The notes under the pieces were generated by a model. That model ran no database searches and had not been told where the DNA came from. It worked only from the letters and a program-made list of their open reading frames with translations. A program made the translations under genes and the position numbers. From Photorhabdus cinerea (lineage in GTDB: Bacteria > Pseudomonadota > Gammaproteobacteria > Enterobacterales > Enterobacteriaceae), in the NCBI RefSeq assembly GCF_011189575.1, contig NZ_PUJW01000018.1:1-64000 (forward strand): a stretch of DNA of 64,000 bases. The letters run 5' to 3'. Of this stretch, positions 9,565 to 17,159 are shown one piece after another (positions within the stretch are counted from its first letter, which is position 1; each line of letters opens with the position of its first letter).

Positions 9565-10950
9565 TTATTTTTCCTGAGGAAATACCAAATTAAGAATAAT
9601 AGCGGTCATACCACCAGCGGCAATACCAGAAGAGAGTAGCGTTTTCAGCCAGTCAGGCGCGAACTGTAAAATCAGTGGTTGTTGAGCAACGCCCATTCCA
9701 ACCGCTAAAGATAGTGCGATAATCATAATTGCCCGGCGGTTAAGTGCCTCTCTGGAAACGATACGGATACCAGACGCGGCAATTGTACCGAACATCACGA
9801 TAGTAGCCCCTCCTAATATCGGTTCAGGGATCTGTTGTACAAATCCTGCCACCGCAGGAAACAGACCTAACAGAATCAGCATCAACGCCACGGCATAACC
9901 CACATGACGGCTGGCAACGCCGGTTAACTGGATAACCCCATTATTCTGCCCAAAGCAGGAGTTCGGGAAAGTATTGAATACGGCAGAAAGCATAGAATTT
10001 AGGCCATTAGCTAAAACACCGCCTTTAATACGCTTCATATATAGAGGACCGCTGACCGGTTGTTCAGAAACATCTGACGTCGCGGTAATATCCCCGATGG
10101 TTTCCAGTGAAGTGACCATAAAAATCAGCATTAATGGGATCAGCAGATTCCAGTCAAAGGAAAGACCATAATAGAGTGGCGTAGGAATCGTTATCAATGA
10201 ACCGTTCTCCTGCACCGTTGCTTGCGGCAGCATACCCATTAGCCAGGCGACAACATAACCGACTGCCATTGCAATCACCAGAGAAGCGACACGTAGATAA
10301 GGATTACGCTGGCGATTCAACAAAACAATCACCGCTAACACAACACCTGCCAGAAACAGATTATCCGGAGAACCAAAAGTATGATTTTCGATAGCAGAGA
10401 ATCCGCCACCGATAGAGGTCAACCCAACCTGAATAAGAGACAAACCGATAATCATTACAACAACACCGGAAACCAGCGGGGTGATAATTCTCCGAGCCAG
10501 ATGTAATACGCGGGATAACAGAATTTCAGTAACGGATGCCAACATCAGGGTACCGAATAGTGCTGCCATCATGGTCGGGATGTCTGCCCCACCGTTTTTG
10601 AGTGCCAAACCGCCCATGATCAGTGGGGAAACAAAGTTAAAACTGGTTCCTTGAATGGAAAGTAAACCAGAACCAACTGGCCCCCAGGTTCGGATCTGGA
10701 TTAATGAAGCTAACCCTGAAGCAAACAGAGACATACTGATGATCCGCTGTGTATCGTGAGCGGGTAGCCCCAGCGCCTGACAGATTAAAATTGCTGGCGT
10801 GATAACAGCGACAAACATTGCCAGTAAATGCTGGCAGGCAGCAAACAACGTTTGTAGCAGCGGTGGCCGATCTTCTAAGCCATAAATTAATTCACTGTCT
10901 GATTTTTTCGGGGGTATTGTTGCAGTTTGTTCAGGGGATGAAGTGAACAT
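9565..10950 (-). CDS. xanP: XanP-like xanthine:proton symporter (NCS2 family)
   Basis: 461 residues, about 12-14 membrane segments; E. coli XanP has 463. The family features are present: QHLLAMFVAVITPAIL at the N-terminus, GSGLLSIQGTSFNF, the NCS2 motif around SLETIGDITATSDVS and the NGLNSMLSAVFNTFPNSCFGQNNGVIQLTGVASR block with the signature Gln/Asn. It imports xanthine with protons across the inner membrane. xanP and gltS are also adjacent and divergent in E. coli, so this is conserved backbone. Confidence 0.9.
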   Translation of the reverse strand: MFTSSPEQTATIPPKKSDSELIYGLEDRPPLLQTLFAACQHLLAMFVAVITPAILICQALGLPAHDTQRIISMSLFASGLASLIQIRTWGPVGSGLLSIQGTSFNFVSPLIMGGLALKNGGADIPTMMAALFGTLMLASVTEILLSRVLHLARRIITPLVSGVVVMIIGLSLIQVGLTSIGGGFSAIENHTFGSPDNLFLAGVVLAVIVLLNRQRNPYLRVASLVIAMAVGYVVAWLMGMLPQATVQENGSLITIPTPLYYGLSFDWNLLIPLMLIFMVTSLETIGDITATSDVSEQPVSGPLYMKRIKGGVLANGLNSMLSAVFNTFPNSCFGQNNGVIQLTGVASRHVGYAVALMLILLGLFPAVAGFVQQIPEPILGGATIVMFGTIAASGIRIVSREALNRRAIMIIALSLAVGMGVAQQPLILQFAPDWLKTLLSSGIAAGGMTAIILNLVFPQEK

Positions 10951-11192
10951 GGTGTGAAATTCCGGACCGACAAAAAACGCATTTTAATCATCTACTGCGC
11001 AAAAGCAATCGTTTGCGTAAAAATTCTGTTATTTGTCATGATTCACGCTGGTCACATTTTTATATGTTTTAACTTGTGTTTGTTGCAGATTTTTTTTCTA
11101 ATCCAGCGTTGCCTGCTTTTGGCGTTTTCTAAAGGATGAGTATAACGTCGTAATAACTTACATAATTTTAACAATATAGCTGGGGTACATAG

Positions 11193-12401
11193 ATGTATCA
11201 TCTTGATGTTTATGGCACGCTTGTTGCGTCCGCATTAGTACTATTACTTGGGCGTAAACTTGTACAATCAGTTCCATTTCTTGAAAAATACACCATTCCG
11301 GAACCTGTCGCGGGTGGCCTGTTAGTTGCTTTGATGCTTTTAGTCGTTAAGCAAATGACTGGCTGGGAAATCAGCTTTGATTTGTCTCTTAAAGACCCTT
11401 TGATGTTAACTTTCTTTGCCACGATCGGCCTGAATGCGAATCTTTCCAGTTTGCGAGCGGGTGGTAAGGTACTTTTCACTTTTGTCTTCGTTGTTGTTGG
11501 CTTGTTGTTGGTGCAGAACACAGTGGGTATCGCGCTGGCTGAATTGCTGGGCCTGGACCCACTAATGGGCTTACTGGCGGGATCTGTTACCTTATCTGGT
11601 GGTCATGGTACGGGAGCCGCTTGGGGTAAACTGTTTAGTGAGCGTTATGGTTTTGAAAATGCGACAGAAGTGGCAATGGCCTGTGCGACTTTCGGTTTAG
11701 TACTGGGTGGTTTGATTGGTGGCCCGGTTGCCCGTTTTTTGGTGAAAAATACAAAAACCCCAGGGTTGAAGGCAGATGATACCGAAGTGCCAACGGCGTT
11801 TGAAAAACCTTATACCGGCCGGATGATTACACCGCTGGTCATGTTGGAAACTATCGCATTGATCGCTATCTGTCTGATGGCAGGTAATTTTATTTCTGAG
11901 CTTATGCAAGGTACATGGTTTGAATTACCGACATTCGTCTGTGTGTTGTTTATTGGGGTTATCCTCAGTAACAGCTTGTCGGCGTTAGGTTTCTACCGGG
12001 TATTTGATCGGGCGGTTTCTGTCTTGGGTAACGTGAGTCTTTCGTTGTTTCTGGCAATGGCGTTGATGAGCCTGAAATTGTGGCAGATGGCATCTCTGGC
12101 ATTGCCAATGCTGACAATTCTTGCGATACAGGCAGTCGTCATGGCGTTGTATGCAATTTTTGTCACCTATCGTGTGATGGGTAAAAACTATGATGCTGCG
12201 GTTTTGGCTGCGGGTCATTGTGGTTTTGGTTTGGGGGCGACACCGACGGCTATTGCGAACATGCAGGCGATTACCGACCGTTTCGGTCCATCTCATGTGG
12301 CGTTTCTGGTGGTGCCGATGGTAGGCGCGTTCTTTATCGATATCGTTAACGCGATTGTGATTAAACTCTATCTGCTGTTGCCGGTATTCCCGGCGGTGTA
12401 G
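11193..12401 (+). CDS. gltS: Sodium:glutamate symporter
   Basis: 402 residues (E. coli GltS 401), two repeated blocks of membrane helices, each with a Gly-rich re-entrant loop: GSVTLSGGHGTGAAWG and AAGHCGFGLGATPTAIANM. It drives glutamate uptake with Na+. In E. coli gltS is followed by the recG-trmH-spoT group; here about 9.7 kb of accessory DNA separates it from recG. Confidence 0.96.
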   Translation: MYHLDVYGTLVASALVLLLGRKLVQSVPFLEKYTIPEPVAGGLLVALMLLVVKQMTGWEISFDLSLKDPLMLTFFATIGLNANLSSLRAGGKVLFTFVFVVVGLLLVQNTVGIALAELLGLDPLMGLLAGSVTLSGGHGTGAAWGKLFSERYGFENATEVAMACATFGLVLGGLIGGPVARFLVKNTKTPGLKADDTEVPTAFEKPYTGRMITPLVMLETIALIAICLMAGNFISELMQGTWFELPTFVCVLFIGVILSNSLSALGFYRVFDRAVSVLGNVSLSLFLAMALMSLKLWQMASLALPMLTILAIQAVVMALYAIFVTYRVMGKNYDAAVLAAGHCGFGLGATPTAIANMQAITDRFGPSHVAFLVVPMVGAFFIDIVNAIVIKLYLLLPVFPAV

Positions 12402-12418
12402 GGGCAAATTAGAGAGAT

Positions 12419-12446
12419 ACTGCGCCAGCGATTGAGTTGGTGCAGT
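12419..12446 (+). terminator. Possible gltS terminator hairpin
   Basis: ACTGCGCCA (12419-12427) and TGGTGCAGT (12438-12446) pair over 9 bp with one G-U, 17 bp after the gltS stop. There is no real T-tract, so termination is not certain. Confidence 0.45.
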
Positions 12447-12495
12447 ATTGTGATTGTGTTTCAGCCTTTCTTTTGAAATATGAGGATTATCACTA

Positions 12496-12741
12496 ATGGA
12501 AATGTTCAATCCTCCTCATCCAGGCGAAATTATTGCTGATTCTTTGGAAGAGCTAGGCTTGGGAATTCGTGATCTTGCGCGGGCATTAAATGTTGCTCCG
12601 TCTACGGTTCAACGTTTAGTTTCGTGTAAAGCGGCAGTCACGCCAGAAATGGCGGTAAAGTTATCTAAAGTACTTGGTAGCTCTCCACGGTTGTGGTTGA
12701 AACTGCAAGAATCTTATCAGACCGCTGACAAACCTTGTTAA
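12496..12741 (+). CDS. Orphan HigA-family antitoxin-like regulator
   Basis: 81 residues with the HigA/VapI N-terminal signature NPPHPGEIIADSLEELGL, a helix-turn-helix (IRDLARALNVAPSTVQRLVS) and the usual MAVKLSKVLGSSPRLWLKLQ segment. Complete family members run on for another 10-20 residues, so the C-terminus may be clipped. No HigB toxin gene is found upstream or downstream, so it is a solitary antitoxin or a TA relic. GAGGA lies before the ATG. Confidence 0.75.
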   Translation: MEMFNPPHPGEIIADSLEELGLGIRDLARALNVAPSTVQRLVSCKAAVTPEMAVKLSKVLGSSPRLWLKLQESYQTADKPC

Positions 12742-12899
12742 AAATAACGGTGTCCGCGTACTGCTTCGCATCTGCAAAACTGCGCTCTATCGTCTCCTTT
12801 CGTCGTTTGTAAATCTTTTCCCCCATGAGGTTAATCGGTTTTCTCTGGCTTGCTCTTTACTGGCCTCCCAGACATGGCAGGTTATCATTAAGCGAGAGC

Positions 12900-12929
12900 G
12901 TTTCTGGCGGGAAAGTCTGGGAAGGTGGT
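12900..12929. repeat. 30-bp direct repeat, left copy (fic/TA block)
   Basis: GTTTCTGGCGGGAAAGTCTG plus ten more bases is shared with 14826-14855 with one mismatch. The two copies bracket fic, the relB relic and the Phd/ParE pair. The end GGTGGTCTTTTACTG also recurs at the hairpin at 62.65 kb. Confidence 0.7.
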
Positions 12930-12989
12930 CTTTTACTGTGTTTTACTTATAATTTAGCGCATTCGAAATAGTAAAAAGGATGAGCAACA

Positions 12990-13763
12990 ATGAAGCTTTT
13001 CAACGCTCTGGGGTTTCGTTGGGACCGGTCTGCTGTTCCTCTTTTTGTCCCGATTTACTCCATTGAACGGGTATGTTTCCGTTTTCACCGAATGTTGCCA
13101 GAATTTGTTTGGGATGCCAGCGTGCTTGAAGGTAATCCTTTTACTTTCCCAGAAGTGAAGACATTATTAGACGGTGTAACCGTCGGTGGTAGGCAAGTTT
13201 CTGATCAGGAGCAAGTACTGAATCTCGCAGAAAGTTCCAGGCGACTGTTATTTATGGTAAGAAAAGGTCAATTTGAGTTGACCAAAGCTACATTTACTGA
13301 ACTTCACAGCATAGTTGCCCGCAACGAAGCCTTGGAATGGGGACGGTTCCGTGGAGAAGGGCAAGAGGAGAATTACACTCCAGATGTCAGTTTGGGCGAG
13401 TATGGTCGGCATACTCCGTTACCTACTGTACCCGGCGCGCCAGAATTGAACCGCATTTTTCAAGCCGGTATGGCTGCATTGGATGAGTGTCAGCCTTTCG
13501 AAAAGGGGGCCGCATTCTTCCTTTTCGGCGCGCTACAGCAATTCTTCTTTGACGGTAATAAACGTACTTCGCGTTTCATGATGAACGGTATTTTGATGTC
13601 AAATGGCATAGATGCTATCAGCGTGCCTGCGGCGAAAATACATGAGTTCAACGAAAAGATGGTGCGCTTCTACTTGAGCAAAGATGCTTCTGAGATGATG
13701 GCGTTCCTTGTGGATTGTCACCCGGAAGCAGAGCAAATTCGTGCGCTGAATACACGAAATTAG
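12990..13763 (+). CDS. Fic-domain protein with Gln in place of the catalytic His
   Basis: 257 residues. A Fic fold is indicated by the WGRFRGEG segment and by the loop FFFDGNKRTSR at 185-195. In AMP-transferring Fic proteins the loop is HPFxDGN(G/K)R; here residue 184 is Gln where the His should be, while D188, G189, N190, K191 and R192 are kept. The N-terminal WDASVLEGN (41-49) resembles the inhibitory helix motif of class II Fic proteins. It may have lost AMP transfer, or act as a regulator or another kind of transferase. The ATG at 12990 has a GGATGAG site upstream. The gene stands alone in a TA-rich strip. Confidence 0.8.
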   Translation: MKLFNALGFRWDRSAVPLFVPIYSIERVCFRFHRMLPEFVWDASVLEGNPFTFPEVKTLLDGVTVGGRQVSDQEQVLNLAESSRRLLFMVRKGQFELTKATFTELHSIVARNEALEWGRFRGEGQEENYTPDVSLGEYGRHTPLPTVPGAPELNRIFQAGMAALDECQPFEKGAAFFLFGALQQFFFDGNKRTSRFMMNGILMSNGIDAISVPAAKIHEFNEKMVRFYLSKDASEMMAFLVDCHPEAEQIRALNTRN

Positions 13764-13870
13764 CGATCACTGCGCCTAACCTGTTGGATTCGTCCCTATA
13801 TGTTTTCAATCATGCATTGCCATAATGTGTATTCGGTAACTAGCGTTCAATTCATGTTCTTTCCCCAAGC

Positions 13871-13906
13871 TTGACGATAAAAAAGTTATTTTGTTTTTAT
13901 CGTCAA
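13871..13906 (+). terminator. Hairpin downstream of fic
   Basis: TTGACGATAAAAA (13871-13883) and TTTTTATCGTCAA (13894-13906) form a perfect 13-bp stem, followed after 7 nt by TTTTTT. It lies 108 bp after the fic stop. Confidence 0.6.
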
Positions 13907-14067
13907 CGCTTAGTTTTTTGATCTAAAAAAGGTCTCTGATATGAGCCCATGGCGGGATTCCACTTTGTTTACCCTGCCATGTGGTAATTCATTTACCAGC
14001 GATTCTATACTCCACTTATAGCAAAAATTTTTATTGCATTACAAATGTCATTACAGGAGATAACGTT

Positions 14068-14115
14068 ATGAGTACTATTCAGGTCAGAGTTGATGAAGAA
14101 CTTAAAAAAAGTGCC
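14068..14115 (+). pseudogene. 5' stub of a RelB/DinJ-type antitoxin gene
   Basis: AGGAGA (14054-14059) is followed by ATG and MSTIQVRVDEELKKSA, the standard beginning of RelB/DinJ antitoxins. After about 16 codons similarity stops and the frame runs into the antisense of the ParE gene. It is a truncated antitoxin whose downstream part and toxin were replaced by the Phd/ParE module. Confidence 0.7.
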
Positions 14116-14134
14116 CCACGTTTTATGCTCTTCA

Positions 14135-14428
14135 TTATAGATGGTTATGTGGATCTTGCGTCTGATGCAACACCGCCAACACTTCAATACCCGTCGGAAC
14201 TTCCCGGTAGTAAATCATGTGGCTCTCTACGGGGAAACTCAGCACACCAAAATAAAGATCCTCACTGCGATCACGACCGGGGGATGGGTGACGATCAAGA
14301 ATTTTCGTCATAGTCACACGTAACGAAGTTGAATAAGCTTCCGCAACATTCGCCCCCCATCGGCGCATAGAATAGAGTTTGATTGCACGAATATGCTCTC
14401 TGGCTTTCTTAGTAAACCGGACACCCAT
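14135..14428 (-). CDS. RelE/ParE-family toxin
   Basis: 97 residues with the family opening VRFTKKAREHIRAIKLYSMRRWG, a central LDRHPSPGRDRSEDLYFG and the MIYYREVPTGIEVLAVLHQTQDP end typical of ParE/RelE toxins (gyrase poisons or ribosome-dependent RNases). It follows a Phd-type antitoxin gene with 2 bp between them, so the two form one operon. Confidence 0.85.
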   Translation of the reverse strand: MGVRFTKKAREHIRAIKLYSMRRWGANVAEAYSTSLRVTMTKILDRHPSPGRDRSEDLYFGVLSFPVESHMIYYREVPTGIEVLAVLHQTQDPHNHL

Positions 14429-14430
14429 CC

Positions 14431-14700
14431 TTAAGCCTTACCCTCAAGTTCATCAACCGTCAACGGCGCAAATACATCATCAATACTATGTAATTCGCCA
14501 CGATCAGCTTGTGCAATAGATTCAGCCAGAACGGCTTTTAAATTCTGTAACTTGAGCTGTGCGAACTGATCATACTCTTCAGGAGAGATAACCACGGCCA
14601 CACGCTTACCATGCTTACTAATTTCCACAGGTTCACGCTGAACTTTCATAAGCAGATCACCAAACTGGTTCTTAGCTAGTTGTGCGGGAATAATTTCCAT
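14431..14700 (-). CDS. Phd/YefM-family antitoxin
   Basis: 89 residues. IPAQLAKNQFGDLLMKVQREPVEISKHGKRVAVVISPEEYDQF is the classic Phd/YefM N-terminal fold that binds DNA and folds onto the toxin through a disordered C-terminus. Directly precedes the ParE-type toxin; expected to autorepress the operon. Confidence 0.85.
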   Translation of the reverse strand: MEIIPAQLAKNQFGDLLMKVQREPVEISKHGKRVAVVISPEEYDQFAQLKLQNLKAVLAESIAQADRGELHSIDDVFAPLTVDELEGKA

Positions 14701-15034
14701 ACATCACCTACCGTCTAAAATGGCTCGAATAGCTATTATAGCTAAAAATGCATGGAGCTACCAGTAATCAAAATAGCCAACCGCCAACCAAGATGACTTT
14801 TGGGTGTCGCTCGTCAAGTGAAAGAGTTTCTGGCGGGAAAGTCTGGGGAGGTGGTGTTCTTAAGCTCAGTTTGGTGAGCGGAGCTTAATTAACCTGAACT
14901 TCGCTTAAGAAGGAAATTAAAGTACCTGAGATACGATCAACGTTTTTGTCAAAGAAAATTCAAGACATCTCAGTCCGCTTGGTTTCTTGCTTAATATTCC
15001 TTCAATATAAAAGAAAGTATGCTACCATTCACCA
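14701..15034. other. Intergenic region with second 30-bp repeat and a hairpin
   Basis: Contains the right-hand copy of the direct repeat (14826-14855), a hairpin TTAAGCTC/GAGCTTAA just after it, and the promoter region of the rpn gene. No gene seen. Confidence 0.5.
14826..14855. repeat. 30-bp direct repeat, right copy
   Basis: Same as 12900-12929 except one base. Defines the right edge of a 1.9-kb block carrying fic, the relB stub and phd-parE. Confidence 0.7.
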
Positions 15035-15985
15035 ATGAAGAGAAAAAATACACCAACGCCCCATGACTCTGTTTTTAAGCAGTTTTTAAGTCATATTGAT
15101 ACTGCCAGAGACTTTTTGGAGATACATTTGCCGGCGAGATTACGGGCAGTTTGTGATCTGGATACACTGCGGTTGGAATCAGGGTCATTTATTGAAGACA
15201 ATCTGCGGGCGCATTATTCCGACATTTTGTATTCATTGAAAACGGCGCAGGGTGACGGTTATGTGTATTGCGTCATCGAACATCAGAGCTCTCCAGACAA
15301 AATGATGGCGTTCCGATTAATGCGCTACGGTATTTCAGCCATGCAACGGCATCTGGAGCAGGGACATGAAAAATTGCCGCTGGTCATTCCGGTATTGTTC
15401 TATCACGGTAAAATACAGCCGTATCCTTGGAGTACCAATTGGCTCGACTGTTTCGATGATCCGGCCCTGGCGGAGGAAATCTATTCCAATAAATTCCCGC
15501 TGGTCGATGTGACGGTAATCCCGGATGATGAAATCTTGACGCACAAACGGGTCGCGCTACTGGAAATGGTGCAAAAGCATATCCGCCAGCGAGATATGGC
15601 AGAACTGCTGCAAGAGTTGGTTATACTGCTGACGTATGATTACTATACGGATGAGCAGCTAAGAAGCATGCTAAACTACTTATTACAGGTGGGAGATACC
15701 GCCGATCCAGAGGGTTTTATTCGGCGACTGGCAGAACAGTCCCCGAAGTATGAGGAGGTACTGATGACAATAGCACAAAGATTGGAACATAAAGCACGTC
15801 AAGAAGGACGTCAGGAAGGGCGTCAAGAAGGACGTCAAGAAGGACGTCAAGAAGGACGTCAAGAAGGATGTCAGGAAGCAACGTTAAAAATTGCTCATGC
15901 ATTGCTGAACAGCGGAATCGACCGTGAAACGGTGATGAAAACCACCGGTCTGAGCCAGAACGAACTGGAGCAAATACGCCACTAA
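15035..15985 (+). CDS. Rpn-family nuclease (recombination-promoting, PD-(D/E)XK)
   Basis: 316 residues. PTPHDSVFKQFLSHIDTARDFL opens the transposase_31/Rpn domain; the nuclease core shows YSDILYSL, then the IEHQSSPDK segment expected to hold the (D/E)-x-Q metal site. Residues 255-282 are RQEG repeats, followed by a C-terminal helical domain LNSGIDRETVMKTTGLSQNELEQI. Known Rpn proteins are DNA endonucleases with phage-defence and toxic activity, kept in check by a shorter product made inside the same gene. The nuclease part looks intact. No transposase neighbours are present. Confidence 0.88.
   Translation: MKRKNTPTPHDSVFKQFLSHIDTARDFLEIHLPARLRAVCDLDTLRLESGSFIEDNLRAHYSDILYSLKTAQGDGYVYCVIEHQSSPDKMMAFRLMRYGISAMQRHLEQGHEKLPLVIPVLFYHGKIQPYPWSTNWLDCFDDPALAEEIYSNKFPLVDVTVIPDDEILTHKRVALLEMVQKHIRQRDMAELLQELVILLTYDYYTDEQLRSMLNYLLQVGDTADPEGFIRRLAEQSPKYEEVLMTIAQRLEHKARQEGRQEGRQEGRQEGRQEGRQEGCQEATLKIAHALLNSGIDRETVMKTTGLSQNELEQIRH
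15764..15985 (+). CDS. Intragenic RpnS-like antitoxin (internal start within rpn)
   Basis: A strong ribosome site GAGGAGG (15752-15758) lies 5 bp before an in-frame ATG at codon 244, which would give a 73-residue product made of the RQEG repeats and the C-terminal domain. Gene-within-gene antitoxins of this type (RpnS) have been shown for E. coli Rpn proteins. The same site and ATG are kept in the separate copy at 16084, which strongly supports use of this start. Translation from it is inferred. Confidence 0.7.
   Translation: MTIAQRLEHKARQEGRQEGRQEGRQEGRQEGRQEGCQEATLKIAHALLNSGIDRETVMKTTGLSQNELEQIRH
15797..15880 (+). repeat. 12-bp coding repeats in rpn
   Basis: Six tandem 12-bp units of the type CGTCAAGAAGGA (Arg-Gln-Glu-Gly) plus a seventh degenerate unit (Cys-Gln-Glu-Ala). 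Units 3 to 6 are identical, so the array is prone to slippage; loss or gain keeps the frame and changes the linker length in both long and short products. Confidence 0.9.
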
Positions 15986-16083
15986 CTCGTATTGAGAGTC
16001 CTCAATCAGCATTCAACGATCCGTGTTAGAAGAGGATCTTACTGCGACTGGCAGAACAGTCCCCGAGGTATGAGGAGGTACTG

Positions 16084-16233
16084 ATGACAATAGCACAAAG
16101 ATTGGAACATAAAGCACGTCAAGAAGGACGTCAGGAAGCAACGTTAAAAATTGCTCATGCATTGCTGAACAGCGGAATCGATCGTGAAACGGTGATGAAA
16201 ATCACCGGACTGAACCAGAGTGAGCTTGAATAA
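16084..16233 (+). CDS. Separate RpnS-like antitoxin (duplicate of rpn 3' end)
   Basis: Bases 16046-16229 repeat the 3' part of rpn at very high identity, beginning upstream of the GAGGAGG site and including the ATG. The frame gives 49 residues: MTIAQRLEHKAR, only one RQEG plus RQEA, then the C-terminal domain with LNSGIDRETVMKITGLNQ and a stop. It lacks five repeats relative to the parent and has a few substitutions. As its own start signals are preserved, it may be a functional free-standing antitoxin rather than debris. Confidence 0.65.
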   Translation: MTIAQRLEHKARQEGRQEATLKIAHALLNSGIDRETVMKITGLNQSELE

Positions 16234-16396
16234 ATGTCCGACAAAATTACTGTTGATACATTATCGGCATAAAAATGCTTGAGTTAATGTATGAAACGCA
16301 TAGAAGTGGCACACTTGCATTCCAAGCGATAAGACCGAGTCTGAATCTACGTGTTTCTGAAATCTCTGTTCTTAAGCAGAACTGAGGTTAATTAAA

Positions 16397-16429
16397 ACAA
16401 AGTGCTGAATAAAAAAACCAGCACTTTGT
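16397..16429 (+). terminator. Terminator-like hairpin after the rpn/antitoxin pair
   Basis: ACAAAGTGCTG (16397-16407) and CAGCACTTTGT (16419-16429) form a perfect 11-bp stem around an A-rich loop. It could end transcription from rpn (plus) or from the ccdAB relic (minus). The rest of 16234-16531 shows no gene. Confidence 0.55.
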
Positions 16430-16531
16430 CAATAATCTGAAATTAATACAACAAAATTTTGGATGATCCAGGTTTACAACCCCTATACTGAAACCTTATT
16501 TTGAAATTGATCTAAAGTTTAAATCAACCAA

Positions 16532-16767
16532 TTAAATCCCTGAAACGATAGTATCTAAAGCTGCCATGATATCGGAGTGAATACCCGGCATAACACAGAC
16601 GATATCCGCAGCTTTTAACTTGCTCTTTGCTACCGTTGTCACTGACTTTGTAATATTGTCCGTGAATTATAATCGTCTAATAGGTCATTCTGAATGTCGA
16701 TAATCAAAGGGTATTGCGCCCTCGATTTAGGGGATTTGTTGCGGTAAACGGCGTACTGAGCTATCAA
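16532..16767 (-). pseudogene. ccdB: Decayed CcdB toxin gene
   Basis: On the minus strand, right after ccdA and overlapping its stop at a TTG, the frame reads QYAVYRNKSPKSRAQYPLII and DIQNDLLDDYNSRTILQSQ, then a TGA: the CcdB N-terminal half. Shortly beyond, in another frame, HSDIMAALDTIVSGI and a stop match the CcdB C-terminus. The middle is deleted and frameshifted, so no gyrase poison can be made. Confidence 0.8.
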
Positions 16768-17030
16768 ATAACCCCGTATTCATCATCATCGGTAAATAGC
16801 CCTGCACTACGCTCAAATTCATTGAAAGCGTGGATACCGGCTTTGTTTTCAGCTTTCCATTGCTCTCTTCTTTTCTCACGAACAACCTCGGACAACATTT
16901 TATCTAGTGTTGCTGATAAGTTGATCCCTAAATCACGGGCTTCATCTACCACCTCAGCGGTCAAATACACATTTGTACTACATTTACCGGATTGTTTTCG
17001 TTCTACGGTTGAGACGCATTTTATTTTCAT
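16764..17030 (-). CDS. ccdA: CcdA-family antitoxin, left without a working toxin
   Basis: 88 residues. STNVYLTAEVVDEARDLGINLSATLDKML is the CcdA ribbon-helix-helix; the C-terminal NEFERSAGLFTDDDEYGVI is the toxin-wrapping tail. GAGGTG lies before the ATG at 17030, preferred to an upstream in-frame Met. Since the adjacent ccdB is broken, it is an orphan antitoxin that could still neutralise related CcdB toxins such as the one at 46.9-47.2 kb. Confidence 0.88.
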   Translation of the reverse strand: MKIKCVSTVERKQSGKCSTNVYLTAEVVDEARDLGINLSATLDKMLSEVVREKRREQWKAENKAGIHAFNEFERSAGLFTDDDEYGVI

Positions 17031-17159
17031 CAGACACCTCATTTATGCGCATAAATTTATAGCAGATAGTGAGCATCTTCAAGGGGTTCTAAGCTGAAAC
17101 CGCCGGAATTTATGACACCTTACGCGCATAGTGAATATGATTAGCTAATCTATTAAGTA

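Noticed and set aside
11985..12509. 174-residue His/Gln-rich minus-strand frame over the gltS end
   Set aside because: Composition typical of an antisense shadow of membrane protein codons; it lies entirely opposite gltS.
13981..14313. 110-residue plus-strand protein spanning 13981-14313
   Set aside because: Only the 16 codons from ATG 14068 are genuine (RelB start); the remainder is antisense to the ParE-type toxin gene.
15776..15900. Possible CRISPR array because of regular short repeats
   Set aside because: Units are 12 bp with no spacers and code for RQEG in the rpn reading frame.
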